Below are positions 8,076 through 16,075 of a stretch of 43,231 nt of DNA, piece by piece; within the stretch, counting starts at the first letter, position 1; each line of letters opens with the position of its first letter. The notes below the pieces were generated by a model. It made no database searches. It was not told the DNA's origin and saw only the letters and a program-made list of their open reading frames with translations. The DNA comes from Lachnospiraceae bacterium. GTDB taxonomy: Bacteria; Bacillota; Clostridia; Lachnospirales; Lachnospiraceae. The DNA is taken from contig JAAWBG010000054.1 in NCBI GenBank assembly GCA_022792535.1, positions 1 through 43,231 on the forward strand, given 5' to 3'. The position numbers were made by a program, and so were the translations under genes.

Positions 8076-10762
8076 AGGATCTCCTTCTTTCTGTGTTGAA
8101 TTTGTATTTCATAAATTTCTCCAGCGAGAAACAAAAACAGCGATAGTAAACTGAGGAAGACAGAAAAAGTCTTGCCTGGCGGTGTATAAGAAATCAGAAT
8201 CTCATGAGCGCCTGCTTCCAGAGGAAAGCCCAGGAAGATATCGTTGACTGTGCAGAGAGAAACTTGTGTTCCATCTACGTAGGCCCGATAACCTTTGCGA
8301 AGAGGGAAGGAAGTGACAAAGTATCCTTTTTCGGATAATACAGCTTTTCCCTGAAGCGGATGTCTGCTTTCCTGGGCCTGAAAAGAATCAGGATCAGCTC
8401 CTTCATTTCCCCAATGGGAGGTATCCATAGTCCAGATCTGAAAATCGGACAAGGTGTATGTTCCAGAAGATAAATGAAATTTCAGCTCAGTGATCTCTTC
8501 ATTGGAAGCGATCAGATAGGTAAACTGATCGTTGTGGTTGGGATAAGGCGCAGACTTACCAGAAAGTCTGTTTCGGATTCCATTGATCTCAATGGTAACC
8601 TCTTTTTCCTTTAGGGAGGCAACCCGAAAGGTGCAGATCAACATTTTATGATGTATAGGTTCTGAGAGAGGAATCTGCAAAGATGTTTCCTCTTTGACAG
8701 CAAGCTGCAGTTCCCCTTTTTGAGGATTCTGCTGGCAGGAAATCTTTCCATCGGCGTATTCTGAGACTAATTTTGAGAAATCCGGCAGATCCTCCAGGGA
8801 AATCGGCTGTATCCAGGAGTTTTCCATCAAAGAATCGGCGGAAATGTTCTGGATTGTGGAAGTTTCCGGTGAAAAATCGTTGGAGATTTCAGAATCATTT
8901 AAAGCTTCAGAATTATCAGAGGCATCCGCGGCAATGGTGCAGCGGGTGAGGGCTTCTAAAGAATAAGGAAATTCTAAGGTTTCATATTCTTTCTGGCTCA
9001 TTATTTTTGTGCTGGCGTAAGCAATGGGAAGAACATTTTTATTTTCTGCAATGAGAATGTTTCCCTTTTGGGCAATGGGCTGATATCCCCAGGGAATGCG
9101 GGAATCTTTGGTCTGAATATAGCGGATTCCCATCAAGTAGGAGAAAAAGGGGTTGGCGTCTGTCATCAGAGCCACCCGGTTTCGGACCCGAATGGGATTT
9201 CTCATGGTCTGATAAAAAAAGCTGCTGTAATTGTAATCTGTGACGGAAGAATACATCCTGGTACTTCCCATTCCCGGCAGAGCCAGCAGATTTGCGTTGG
9301 CATAAGGTTCTGTCAGATAATCAAAACGATAGCTGTCCTGCAGATTCAGGGCTTCCAGCTCTTCCTGGGAAAAAACAGACTGCCGGTTGTCGTCTTTAGA
9401 AATAAATTCATCTTGCTGCCCGATCAAAATGGAAGAAGCCGCGGGAAAGAGACAGAGCAGCAAACAGGGAATCATAGTCTGGTATGCTGTTTTTTTCCTG
9501 TCGGATTCCTGGCCAATTTCCGGTGAAGGGGCAGCAGATTTTTTTCTGGAAAAATAGTGTTGTATTCCAAAAAGAAACAGAAAAGCAGTTCCGGCCAGGG
9601 TGAAATCCACCAGGATTGCCTGAGGATAATCTGAAGACAGAAGGGGGACCAGGCAAAGGGCGCCGCAGATCAGGCTATGTTTTTCTCTGCCGGTAAAAAG
9701 CTCCTCTAAAGTTCGAACGCAAAGTATCAGCAGCAGAGGAACCAGGGGAATCAGCACCTTATAACGCACATAGAGAAAACCGCTTAAAACATAAGAGCAG
9801 GTGTTGGCTGTCAGGCACAGAAGCAAAAGCAGGCTTAAGAAGCGGGTGCTTTTTCGCCGGATACTTAAAAACAGCGTATAGAGGCACAGAATGGTGAGGC
9901 CGCACCCATAAGGGTGATACAGCAGAGATTCCATGGAAAATTCCAAAGAGAATATTTCTGCCAAAGAAGCAGGAGTTCCCGCATCTTTTTTGGTGGAAAG
10001 CAGATCCAGGCCAGTAGGCAGCAGCAGGATTGCAGTCATGCCGATGGAGATCCCGATGGAAAACAAAAAGCGCAGCCAGCATTTGAGGGGAGGGATAAAA
10101 GTGATTTTCTCAAAGTAAAGACAGTGGATAAAATAGAGAAAGACCACCGCCAAAACTGCCGGAGCAAAGTAATAGCTGTGCAGGTAAACCAAAGCCAGGG
10201 ACAGAACCAGCAGACCATGGCGTCCCTTGTGCAGCAGGCGTTCCACACCAAACAATGCCAGCAGCAGAAAAGGCATATAGTTGACAAACATGATCTGATG
10301 ATGAGTATGGTAAAAGCAGGAAGCGCTTGCATACAATATCCCGCCTAAAAATGCAAAAAAATCAAAAGTTAAATGTTTTTTTAATAAATAATAAAACAAT
10401 ACAGCCCCTGCAGCCAAACTGCCAACAGCATAGACGGAGATAATAAAAGCCATAGGAATCTTTGGTAGAAGAAAAGAGATCAGGACATCCGGACGCAGGA
10501 AACCATAATAAGAAAAATCATAAATATTGCTTCCGCTGCCGGCAGGAGAACTGTCGGGAAAGATTCGGCCCGTCTCCTGAAAGATCTTTCGAAATTGTTC
10601 TGCAGCCCCCACATGCTGGCTGAGCCAGTCTCCTTCAGAACCAAAGAGGCTGTCAGCCGGTAAAATAAGCCATACACAGGCCAGAACAAATAAAATTAAT
10701 AGGATCGGATAAAAAAAAGAAGACAATTTTTCTCGATTGTTGTGATAATTGTGGGTATTCAT
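8072..10762 (-). CDS. yfhO: YfhO-family GT-C glycosyltransferase of the cell envelope
   Basis: 896-aa polytopic membrane protein. About a dozen helices run from residue 15 to about 430, followed by a large extracytoplasmic domain (about 450-865) and one last helix near 868-890. The early loop FGSEGDWLSQH with D45 is where GT-C enzymes keep their catalytic acidic residue; SNIYDFSYYGF follows, as in YfhO. In B. subtilis and Listeria, YfhO-type proteins take undecaprenyl-phosphate sugar made by CsbB-type enzymes and decorate lipoteichoic acid. The polymer modified here is inference. The gene leads the minus-strand operon; GAGGAGG precedes the ATG. Its 5' end faces the response-regulator gene across 215 nt. 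Confidence 0.88.
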   Translation of the reverse strand: MNTHNYHNNREKLSSFFYPILLILFVLACVWLILPADSLFGSEGDWLSQHVGAAEQFRKIFQETGRIFPDSSPAGSGSNIYDFSYYGFLRPDVLISFLLPKIPMAFIISVYAVGSLAAGAVLFYYLLKKHLTFDFFAFLGGILYASASCFYHTHHQIMFVNYMPFLLLALFGVERLLHKGRHGLLVLSLALVYLHSYYFAPAVLAVVFLYFIHCLYFEKITFIPPLKCWLRFLFSIGISIGMTAILLLPTGLDLLSTKKDAGTPASLAEIFSLEFSMESLLYHPYGCGLTILCLYTLFLSIRRKSTRFLSLLLLLCLTANTCSYVLSGFLYVRYKVLIPLVPLLLILCVRTLEELFTGREKHSLICGALCLVPLLSSDYPQAILVDFTLAGTAFLFLFGIQHYFSRKKSAAPSPEIGQESDRKKTAYQTMIPCLLLCLFPAASSILIGQQDEFISKDDNRQSVFSQEELEALNLQDSYRFDYLTEPYANANLLALPGMGSTRMYSSVTDYNYSSFFYQTMRNPIRVRNRVALMTDANPFFSYLMGIRYIQTKDSRIPWGYQPIAQKGNILIAENKNVLPIAYASTKIMSQKEYETLEFPYSLEALTRCTIAADASDNSEALNDSEISNDFSPETSTIQNISADSLMENSWIQPISLEDLPDFSKLVSEYADGKISCQQNPQKGELQLAVKEETSLQIPLSEPIHHKMLICTFRVASLKEKEVTIEINGIRNRLSGKSAPYPNHNDQFTYLIASNEEITELKFHLSSGTYTLSDFQIWTMDTSHWGNEGADPDSFQAQESRHPLQGKAVLSEKGYFVTSFPLRKGYRAYVDGTQVSLCTVNDIFLGFPLEAGAHEILISYTPPGKTFSVFLSLLSLFLFLAGEIYEIQIQHRKKEIL

Positions 10763-10845
10763 AAATTTCCTCCTCTGTCAAATGTTTTTTTGCACTTGAC
10801 AACATTTAGTATAAAAGGAAAATCTAAAAAAATCATGGAAGAAAA

Positions 10846-10875
10846 TCTTAAGGATTCTTAAGAATTCTTAAAAGG
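10846..10875. promoter_or_regulatory. Three tandem 10-bp direct repeats, candidate response-regulator operator
   Basis: TCTTAAGGAT, TCTTAAGAAT and TCTTAAAAGG follow each other with exact 10-bp period. The third overlaps the -35 of the response-regulator promoter. OmpR/PhoB-type regulators bind tandem direct repeats of about one helical turn, so autoregulation is likely. The site is also upstream of the divergent yfhO operon. Confidence 0.5.
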
Positions 10876-10896
10876 CTTCCTAAGGTGTGATATAAT
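10868..10896 (+). promoter_or_regulatory. Promoter of the two-component operon
   Basis: TTAAAA (10868-10873), 17-nt spacer, TATAAT (10891-10896) with extended -10 TGA just upstream. The weak -35 fits activation by a bound regulator. Confidence 0.55.
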
Positions 10897-10977
10897 GGGG
10901 GCCAAAGATATAGAGCGCAAAAGACTAGAGTGAAAAGTACATACTGCAGACTTAATATGTAAGACAGGAGAAAAAAG

Positions 10978-11757
10978 ATGAGTGGAAATGAAACGCCTAG
11001 AATTCTTATGGTAGACGATCATGAGGAGATACGGGAAGTGGTAAATATACTCTTATCTGGGGAGGGCTATCAAGTGGAGGAAGCGCAGGATGGCGCCCAG
11101 GCTTTGGAGAAGATCCAGGAAAATGTATATGATTTGGTGATTCTGGATGTGATGATGCCTGGGATCAATGGATATCAGACCTGCCTGGAGATTCGAAAAA
11201 GCAGTAACACGCCGATTTTATTTTTGAGCGCAAGATCTCAAGTGGAGGATAAAACTCTGGGATTTTCCAGCGGCGGAGATGATTATCTGCCCAAACCTTT
11301 CTCTTACCAGGAATTATTGAGCCGGGTAAAGGCATTGATACGAAGATATCAGGTCTATCGGGGAAAAGAAGAAGTCAAGGAATTGGAAAATCAGGATCAG
11401 ACAGAGGAACGGAAGGGACTGGATGGAAAACCGAAAATCCACAGGAAGGAAGAAGAAAAGGTACTTTTGCTGCGTGGAATTAAGATTGATGAGAAGCAGG
11501 AGAGAGTTTTTATAGAGGAAAAAGAGATTGAGCTGACAGAGATTGAGTATGCGATTCTGCATCTTCTTGTGAAGTATCGAGGACAGATTTTTTCTGCTCA
11601 GCATTTATATGAAAGTATTTGGCAGGAGCCTTACTATTATGGAGCTTCCAACACAGTGATGGTGCACATCCGCAATCTGCGGGGAAAGATTGAAAAAGAT
11701 CCTCATAATCCTAAATTGATCAAAAATGTCTGGGGCAAAGGGTACCGGTGCGAATAG
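10978..11757 (+). CDS. OmpR/PhoB-family response regulator, VanR-like
   Basis: Receiver domain (residues 8-120) with acidic pair D13/D14, phosphoacceptor D57 in VILDVMMPG, S84 and K106. C-terminal winged helix (about 160-259) with ELTEIEYAILHLLVKYRG and NTVMVHIRNLRGKIE. Between them is an unusually long, highly charged linker of about 35 residues rich in K, E and Q. AGGAG precedes the ATG. It is followed 42 nt later by its histidine kinase. Its targets probably include its own promoter and possibly the divergent yfhO operon. Confidence 0.93.
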   Translation: MSGNETPRILMVDDHEEIREVVNILLSGEGYQVEEAQDGAQALEKIQENVYDLVILDVMMPGINGYQTCLEIRKSSNTPILFLSARSQVEDKTLGFSSGGDDYLPKPFSYQELLSRVKALIRRYQVYRGKEEVKELENQDQTEERKGLDGKPKIHRKEEEKVLLLRGIKIDEKQERVFIEEKEIELTEIEYAILHLLVKYRGQIFSAQHLYESIWQEPYYYGASNTVMVHIRNLRGKIEKDPHNPKLIKNVWGKGYRCE

Positions 11758-11799
11758 GGAGAAAGGACATTGCTGCAGAGAAGGGGAAGGGATGCTGCT

Positions 11800-13179
11800 G
11801 TGAAAAGAAAGAGATATGAAAAAAAGCGAAAAAGTTCCCAGAGGCGGTGGTCCTGGATTACGAGAAAGATGACCTTTCGGCTGTTGTTTCTCCTGATTTT
11901 GTGCGGAATCTTAAGCCTTTCCTGTTTTCGGTATCTGATGCAGTGGCAGACGAGGGTTTATGAAGGGCTGGTAAAGAAAGGCTATATTGAGTTTGAGCCT
12001 GGGAAAATTATAGAAGAGCTCCAGGAAAAGGCAGAAGGGATTAATTTTAAAGACCATAGTAAAAAAGAGATTTTGGAACTTTTGGAGATAGAAAAATATG
12101 ACGATGGATACACTTCTATCATATTTTATGGAGAGGACGACAAATTTCAATTTTACGGTCTGGAACCCCAGGCCTGGGACTCCATGATGACAGATGTATT
12201 CTGGTACAATGACGTATCCATGTATAATCAATTGGATAGAAGCGGGGAAATCAAATTCCGGGATACCAGAGAAGTGGTCATGATCTATTCCATGCATCAG
12301 GCGCTGATTGTAATGCCCTATTTTTTGATTGCCCTGTCCTTGAGTCTGCTGCTGTTTCTGCCGGCTATTTTTTATGTGTGGAACCGTATGCGGTATGTTG
12401 GAAAGCTTAAAAAAGAAATTTTGATTATGGCAGATGGAGATCTGGAACATCCAATTACTGCAAAGGGAAAAGACGAGATCGGAGTGCTTGCAGAAAACCT
12501 GGATCAAATGCGCCTGACGCTGGAACAGAATATTCGCCGGGAACAGGAAGGAAAAAAAGCAAATCGGGATTTAATAAGTTCTATTTCACATGATTTAAGA
12601 ACGCCTTTGACCACATTGTATGGATACCTGGAAATTGTGGAACAAAAGAAATGTTCCCAGCAGAAACAGGAAGAATATATCAGAAGATGTATTGAAAAAG
12701 TAGAAGAGATTCGTACTCTGTCAGATAAAATGTTTGAGTATGCCCTGGTTTATGAAAAAGATGAACAAGTGGAATTGTCTGAATTGTATTTGAATGAGCT
12801 TTTAGAGAACCTGGAACGTGATCAGGAATTTTTGAAATTAAAAGGATTTTCTGTGCAGACTCGGTACCAGGTGTCTGGCCTGCTGAAAATTCAGGGAAGT
12901 GCACTACTGTTTCAGAGAATGTTCAATAACCTGTTTTCGAATATCATAAAATACGGAGAAAAAGAGAAACCAGTACAGATTGAGATCACAGTAGAAAAGG
13001 GCAGTCTGGAAATGAGATTTTTGAATTGGAAAAAAAGTCAGAAGACCCATACCACAGAAAGCAATAAGATTGGGTTGAAAAGCGTAAGGAAAATGGTAGA
13101 ATTACAGGAGGGAAGTCTCTTTGTGGCAGAAGAAGAGGAAATATTTGCAGTTACTATGAGATTTCCACTGTATGATTGA
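11800..13179 (+). CDS. Sensor histidine kinase, partner of the upstream response regulator
   Basis: Membrane kinase: basic N-terminus, TM1 (about residues 25-50), an extracytoplasmic loop of about 120 residues, TM2 (about 170-195), HAMP, HisKA with SISHDLRTPLTT (phosphoacceptor H264) and a HATPase domain with N-box NNLFSNIIKYG. The G1 box lacks the usual DxGxG: FLNWKKSQ stands there, and IGLKSVRKM supplies the G2 box. That degeneration is known in VanS-like kinases of Bacillota. I chose GTG 11800 because GGGGAAGGG stands 8 nt upstream. An in-frame TTG at 11770 has poor spacing. 459 aa from this start. Signal unknown. Confidence 0.9.
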   Translation: MKRKRYEKKRKSSQRRWSWITRKMTFRLLFLLILCGILSLSCFRYLMQWQTRVYEGLVKKGYIEFEPGKIIEELQEKAEGINFKDHSKKEILELLEIEKYDDGYTSIIFYGEDDKFQFYGLEPQAWDSMMTDVFWYNDVSMYNQLDRSGEIKFRDTREVVMIYSMHQALIVMPYFLIALSLSLLLFLPAIFYVWNRMRYVGKLKKEILIMADGDLEHPITAKGKDEIGVLAENLDQMRLTLEQNIRREQEGKKANRDLISSISHDLRTPLTTLYGYLEIVEQKKCSQQKQEEYIRRCIEKVEEIRTLSDKMFEYALVYEKDEQVELSELYLNELLENLERDQEFLKLKGFSVQTRYQVSGLLKIQGSALLFQRMFNNLFSNIIKYGEKEKPVQIEITVEKGSLEMRFLNWKKSQKTHTTESNKIGLKSVRKMVELQEGSLFVAEEEEIFAVTMRFPLYD

Positions 13180-13221
13180 AAGAGGCAGATAAGGCGCCCG
13201 CATCTGCCGGAGGGAGAAAAG

Positions 13222-13725
13222 ATGAGAGAACAGTTGACGAAAAGTGATGTAAAAAAGATAGAAGAGGAGATTGAGTATCGAAAATTAGTGGTTCGCAAAG
13301 AAGCTATAGAAGCGGTAAAGGAAGCCAGGGCCCATGGGGATTTAAGCGAGAATTTTGAGTATCATGCCGCCAAAAAAGATAAAAACAAAAATGAGAGCAG
13401 AATCCGTTACTTAGAGCGAATGTTGAAAACTGCTGTGATCGTATCCGACGCTTCCAAAGAGGACGAGGTAGGTATCAACAATACAGTGACAATATATTTT
13501 GAGGAAGAAGAGGAAGAACAGATTCTTCGGCTGGTGACCTCCATCCGGGGAAACTCTATGAAAAATCTGATCAGTACGGAGTCTCCGATTGGCAAAGCAA
13601 TCTTGGGACATAAAGTGGGAGATCGAATTCAAATAAAAGTCAATGAAGATTACAGTTATTATATCGTGATTAAACAAATAGAAAACACAGCGGAAGATGA
13701 AAATGATGCAATCCGGGGATACTGA
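13222..13725 (+). CDS. greA: Transcript cleavage factor of the GreA/GreB family
   Basis: Binds the RNA polymerase secondary channel and stimulates cleavage of backtracked RNA. The N-terminal coiled coil (residues 1-75) carries the catalytic tip ARAHGDLSENFEYHAAK with D40 and E43, matching E. coli D41/E44. The C-terminal FKBP-like domain (about 85-157) ends in SPIGKAILGHKVGDRIQIKV. 167 aa with a short acidic tail. CGGAGGG precedes the ATG. It lies 42 nt after the kinase gene, so it may be co-transcribed, and is convergent with the CsoR-type gene. It could be a second Gre paralogue rather than the only one in the genome. Confidence 0.9.
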   Translation: MREQLTKSDVKKIEEEIEYRKLVVRKEAIEAVKEARAHGDLSENFEYHAAKKDKNKNESRIRYLERMLKTAVIVSDASKEDEVGINNTVTIYFEEEEEEQILRLVTSIRGNSMKNLISTESPIGKAILGHKVGDRIQIKVNEDYSYYIVIKQIENTAEDENDAIRGY

Positions 13726-13783
13726 GAAAGGATTCGTCCTGGAAGGACTTATGAAAGATTCCTATATGAAAGCGCCTGACCAA

Positions 13784-14098
13784 TTATTTGACAAATTTGT
13801 CAATGGCATTTTTCAAATCTTCCAGGGCCTGCTGATCTCCATGTTCCACAGCATCCACAATACAGTGGGAAATATGATCTTCTAAAATAATCTTTCCAAT
13901 ATTGTTGATAGCGGAACGGACAGCGGCAATCTGTATCAACACCTCGCTGCAGTCTCTTCCGTCTTCCACCATCCGTTTTACAGCCTCCATGTGCCCGATG
14001 GCCCGTGACATGCGGTTGAGGACCGCCTGGGTCTGTTCATGGGAATGAGTGTGAGGGTGCGAGTGCTTATGGGCATGTTCGACATTTTTTTGATTCAT
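13784..14098 (-). CDS. CsoR/RcnR-family metal-sensing repressor with His-rich N-terminus
   Basis: All-helical DUF156 repressor that leaves DNA on metal binding. The Cys-His-Cys triad of copper-type CsoR is present: C50 in DGRDCSEVL, then H75 and C79 in EDHISHCI, with the H-x3-C spacing of M. tuberculosis CsoR H61/C65. Unusual is the N-terminal tail, in which seven His alternate with other residues (H8 to H20, every second position). Such a tail could bind Ni, Co or Zn, so copper specificity is not certain. GAGAGGGG stands 9 nt before the ATG. No transporter or copper ATPase is adjacent; the regulated gene is elsewhere or only this gene is controlled. Confidence 0.88.
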   Translation of the reverse strand: MNQKNVEHAHKHSHPHTHSHEQTQAVLNRMSRAIGHMEAVKRMVEDGRDCSEVLIQIAAVRSAINNIGKIILEDHISHCIVDAVEHGDQQALEDLKNAIDKFVK

Positions 14099-14135
14099 GA
14101 GAAATAACCCCTCTCTATTTTATAAAATCTATGGT

Positions 14136-14702
14136 CTATAGGAACCAGATATCTTCACTGGTGGAAGATACGCAGGAAACACCGGAAGCAAGGATGGACG
14201 TTACATCTTCCTTGTCACAGATCAGACCTCCGGTGACTACAGGAATCCGTACCATATTGCAGACTTGAGAAAGAATCTTCGGCATCAATACGGGAAGGAT
14301 TTCTATCATATCAGGTTTCATGATCTGAAGCTGGCGCTCAATATGAGCCAGTCCATGGGAATCTGTGACAAAAAAACGCAGTACCGTAAACAAAGATAAT
14401 TTGGAAGCATATTTGATCAGCGCTGGTTTGCTGGAAATAATACCGTCCGCCCCAACCTGCTGCTGAATAAAATCAACGGCAGCCTCTTTGGAAGCCAGGC
14501 CTGTGATCTGATCTATATGAACAACAGCTAATTTCTGTGCATTTTTTACTTTTTCTACAATCTCGGCAATATTGCAGATATCTCCAAAAAGAATAAAAAT
14601 AATAGGACTATCACAAGTCAGAGCTTTTGCCATACTCTCGAAATCATTTACTGCCGCAATAACAGGAGAATGTTCGATAATTTTTCGGTATTCCTTTTTC
14701 AT
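14136..14702 (-). CDS. glpP: Glycerol-3-phosphate-responsive antiterminator GlpP
   Basis: RNA-binding antiterminator that, with glycerol-3-phosphate, prevents termination in glp leader RNAs. 188 aa, full length for GlpP (TIM-barrel-like fold). Family-typical segments are SPVIAAVNDFES, AVVHIDQITGLASKE and GADGIISSKPALIKYA. GGAAGGGG precedes the ATG. No glpF, glpK or glpD is in the window, so it acts in trans. The upstream leader has a small CTGCC/GGCAG dyad only. Confidence 0.88.
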   Translation of the reverse strand: MKKEYRKIIEHSPVIAAVNDFESMAKALTCDSPIIFILFGDICNIAEIVEKVKNAQKLAVVHIDQITGLASKEAAVDFIQQQVGADGIISSKPALIKYASKLSLFTVLRFFVTDSHGLAHIERQLQIMKPDMIEILPVLMPKILSQVCNMVRIPVVTGGLICDKEDVTSILASGVSCVSSTSEDIWFL

Positions 14703-14706
14703 AATC

Positions 14707-15006
14707 CTACCCCTTCCAATATAGAATAATCTGCCCTCTCTGGACAGGCAGTCTATTTATATTATACATGATACGGGGACAATTGGCTACATAATTAGGA
14801 AGCAATCTAACGCAATTATTGAGTTTCACAATTACCAATCTAAAGTTAGAAGAAAAGGAGCCAAAAGTCTTTGACATCAGACTTTTGGCTCCTTTTCCAA
14901 ACCGTGAGAGACTTTTGAGAAATTCTCTCACCATTTCTTGCATCTCACTTTGAGACATGTTTAAAATGAAATGCAGTCCCTTACCCTTATTAATCTCCCG
15001 TATCAT
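14707..15006 (-). CDS. Doubtful small ORF, 99 codons, crossing a terminator hairpin
   Basis: Begins 7 nt after the stop of the XRE gene upstream. No family is recognised. The first 40 or so residues (amphipathic, with SEMQEMVREFLKSL) look protein-like, but codons about 37-52 are a perfect 17-bp stem (14853-14896) that should end the minus-strand transcript, and the rest has no protein-like character. It may be a short remnant or chance. Confidence 0.22.
   Translation of the reverse strand: MIREINKGKGLHFILNMSQSEMQEMVREFLKSLSRFGKGAKSLMSKTFGSFSSNFRLVIVKLNNCVRLLPNYVANCPRIMYNINRLPVQRGQIILYWKG
14853..14896 (-). terminator. Intrinsic terminator after the tandem XRE genes
   Basis: 17-bp perfect stem (14853-14869 and 14880-14896, AAAAGGAGCCAAAAGTC) with a 10-nt loop. 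On the minus strand it is followed by TTTTCTTCT. It could also act on the plus strand (CCTTTTCC). Confidence 0.8.
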
Positions 15007-15013
15007 ATACCGT

Positions 15014-15358
15014 TTATTTTTTTAGATGTTTCTCTTCAAGACTTTGATAAAATTTTGCCTGTTCCACCAGAAGTTCCTGACGGTCGGAAGAAAGGGAGCG
15101 ATAAAGATGGATCAGTGCACCCTCCGTAGAACTCAGAGAAGAAGGCGCAGGATTTTTCTCCTTGCTAAGTCCCAGAAGATAATCTGTAGATACGTCAAAA
15201 TATTGGGCAAAACGAATAAGCGTAGCAAAGTCCGGTTCCCGCTTGTTGTTGACGTATCCGTTTACGGTGGATGATGCAATATGAAGATCTATGGATAATT
15301 GCTTTTGTGTCAAATTTCGCTCTTCAATCAGATTCTCCAGTCGAATATAGAAATCCAT
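15014..15358 (-). CDS. XRE-family regulator, first of two tandem paralogues
   Basis: 114 aa. The lambda-repressor-type HTH at residues 5-63 (LTQKQLSIDLHIASSTVNGY, then REPDFATLIRFAQYFDVSTDYLLG) is followed by a short helical tail. ACGGAGGTG precedes the ATG. It closely resembles the gene at 15469-15822, upstream on the same strand, so they arose by duplication. A weak promoter, TTGGCA-17-GATACT (15386-15414, minus), carries the palindrome AGATAAA-N10-TTTATCT (15375-15398) over its -10, suggesting repression there. Targets unknown. Confidence 0.85.
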   Translation of the reverse strand: MDFYIRLENLIEERNLTQKQLSIDLHIASSTVNGYVNNKREPDFATLIRFAQYFDVSTDYLLGLSKEKNPAPSSLSSTEGALIHLYRSLSSDRQELLVEQAKFYQSLEEKHLKK

Positions 15359-15468
15359 GGAAGCACCTCCGTTTAGATAAATTAAAGTATCTTTATCTTA
15401 ATAGAATATGCCAAATTGAAAAAAGAAATACGCACAATGAATTGCAGACAGCGCGTTTCGAGTTGACA

Positions 15469-15822
15469 TTATTTTTTCTGAAGGGCATCCAGGTTCTGAT
15501 GAGAATATATGTGAGCCTGTTTGAGCAGATAGCCCTGTTCCTGCGGAGCAAGGGAACGATAGGTGTCCAGCAGGTCTTCCTCATTATCATCGTAACATGT
15601 ACTTGAAGTATAAGGCCGACGGATATCAGTGACTCCCAGAAGATAATCCGTAGATACATGAAAATAACCTGCCAGTTTGATAAGGGTAGCAAAATCCGGT
15701 TCACGATCCCGCCTCAAATATCCATTTAGGGTGGACGGTGCAATATGGAGCTCCGTAGATAACTTTCTCTGAGTGAGATTGTGTTCTTCCAGTAAATTTT
15801 CCAGTCTGCTGGATAACTTCAT
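15469..15822 (-). CDS. XRE-family regulator, second tandem paralogue
   Basis: 117 aa with the same layout as its neighbour: HTH at residues 5-63 (LTQRKLSTELHIAPSTLNGY, REPDFATLIKLAGYFHVSTDYLLG) and a tail rich in acidic residues and Q. The ribosome binding site AAAGAGG lies in a tandem repeat, TCTTTTGTAAA.GTG at 15833-15846 and 15851-15866 (plus-strand reading, 18-nt period), which may be its operator. Between the two genes (15359-15468) there is a promoter, so they need not be co-transcribed. Confidence 0.85.
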   Translation of the reverse strand: MKLSSRLENLLEEHNLTQRKLSTELHIAPSTLNGYLRRDREPDFATLIKLAGYFHVSTDYLLGVTDIRRPYTSSTCYDDNEEDLLDTYRSLAPQEQGYLLKQAHIYSHQNLDALQKK

Positions 15823-15832
15823 AAAACATTCC

Positions 15833-15866
15833 TCTTTTGTAAAGTGTTTCTCTTTTGTAAAAAGTG
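15833..15866. promoter_or_regulatory. 18-nt-period direct repeat over the XRE ribosome binding site
   Basis: Two copies of TCTTTTGTAAA(AA)GTG. The proximal copy overlaps the AAAGAGG ribosome binding site of the gene ending at 15469. Possible autoregulatory operator. In the rest of the gap to 16075 I see only an inverted ATACCTTGT/ACAAGGTAT pair and a doubled AATGCGAAT near 16045-16070. Confidence 0.35.
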
Positions 15867-16075
15867 GTATCCTATGAAACGATCAGCCAGTCATCAAGGG
15901 GTACTGGGAGAATATACCTTGTAAGGCTGTCTAAGAATCACGGTAGATACCAAAAGGATGTCCCTATGGAATCTCCGATGTTCCACAAGGTATCCTTTCA
16001 AATATTTTACGAGAAATTATCCAGAATATAATAGAATTATTCGAAATGCGAATGCAATTCACGAATGCGAATCAT

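Noticed and set aside
11770..11799. TTG start for the histidine kinase
   Set aside because: Only 2 nt from the nearest purine-rich site; GTG 11800 has better spacing.
16041..16072. Repeated AATGCGAAT 3' of the SDR gene as a terminator
   Set aside because: Direct rather than inverted repeats, and no T-run on the minus strand.
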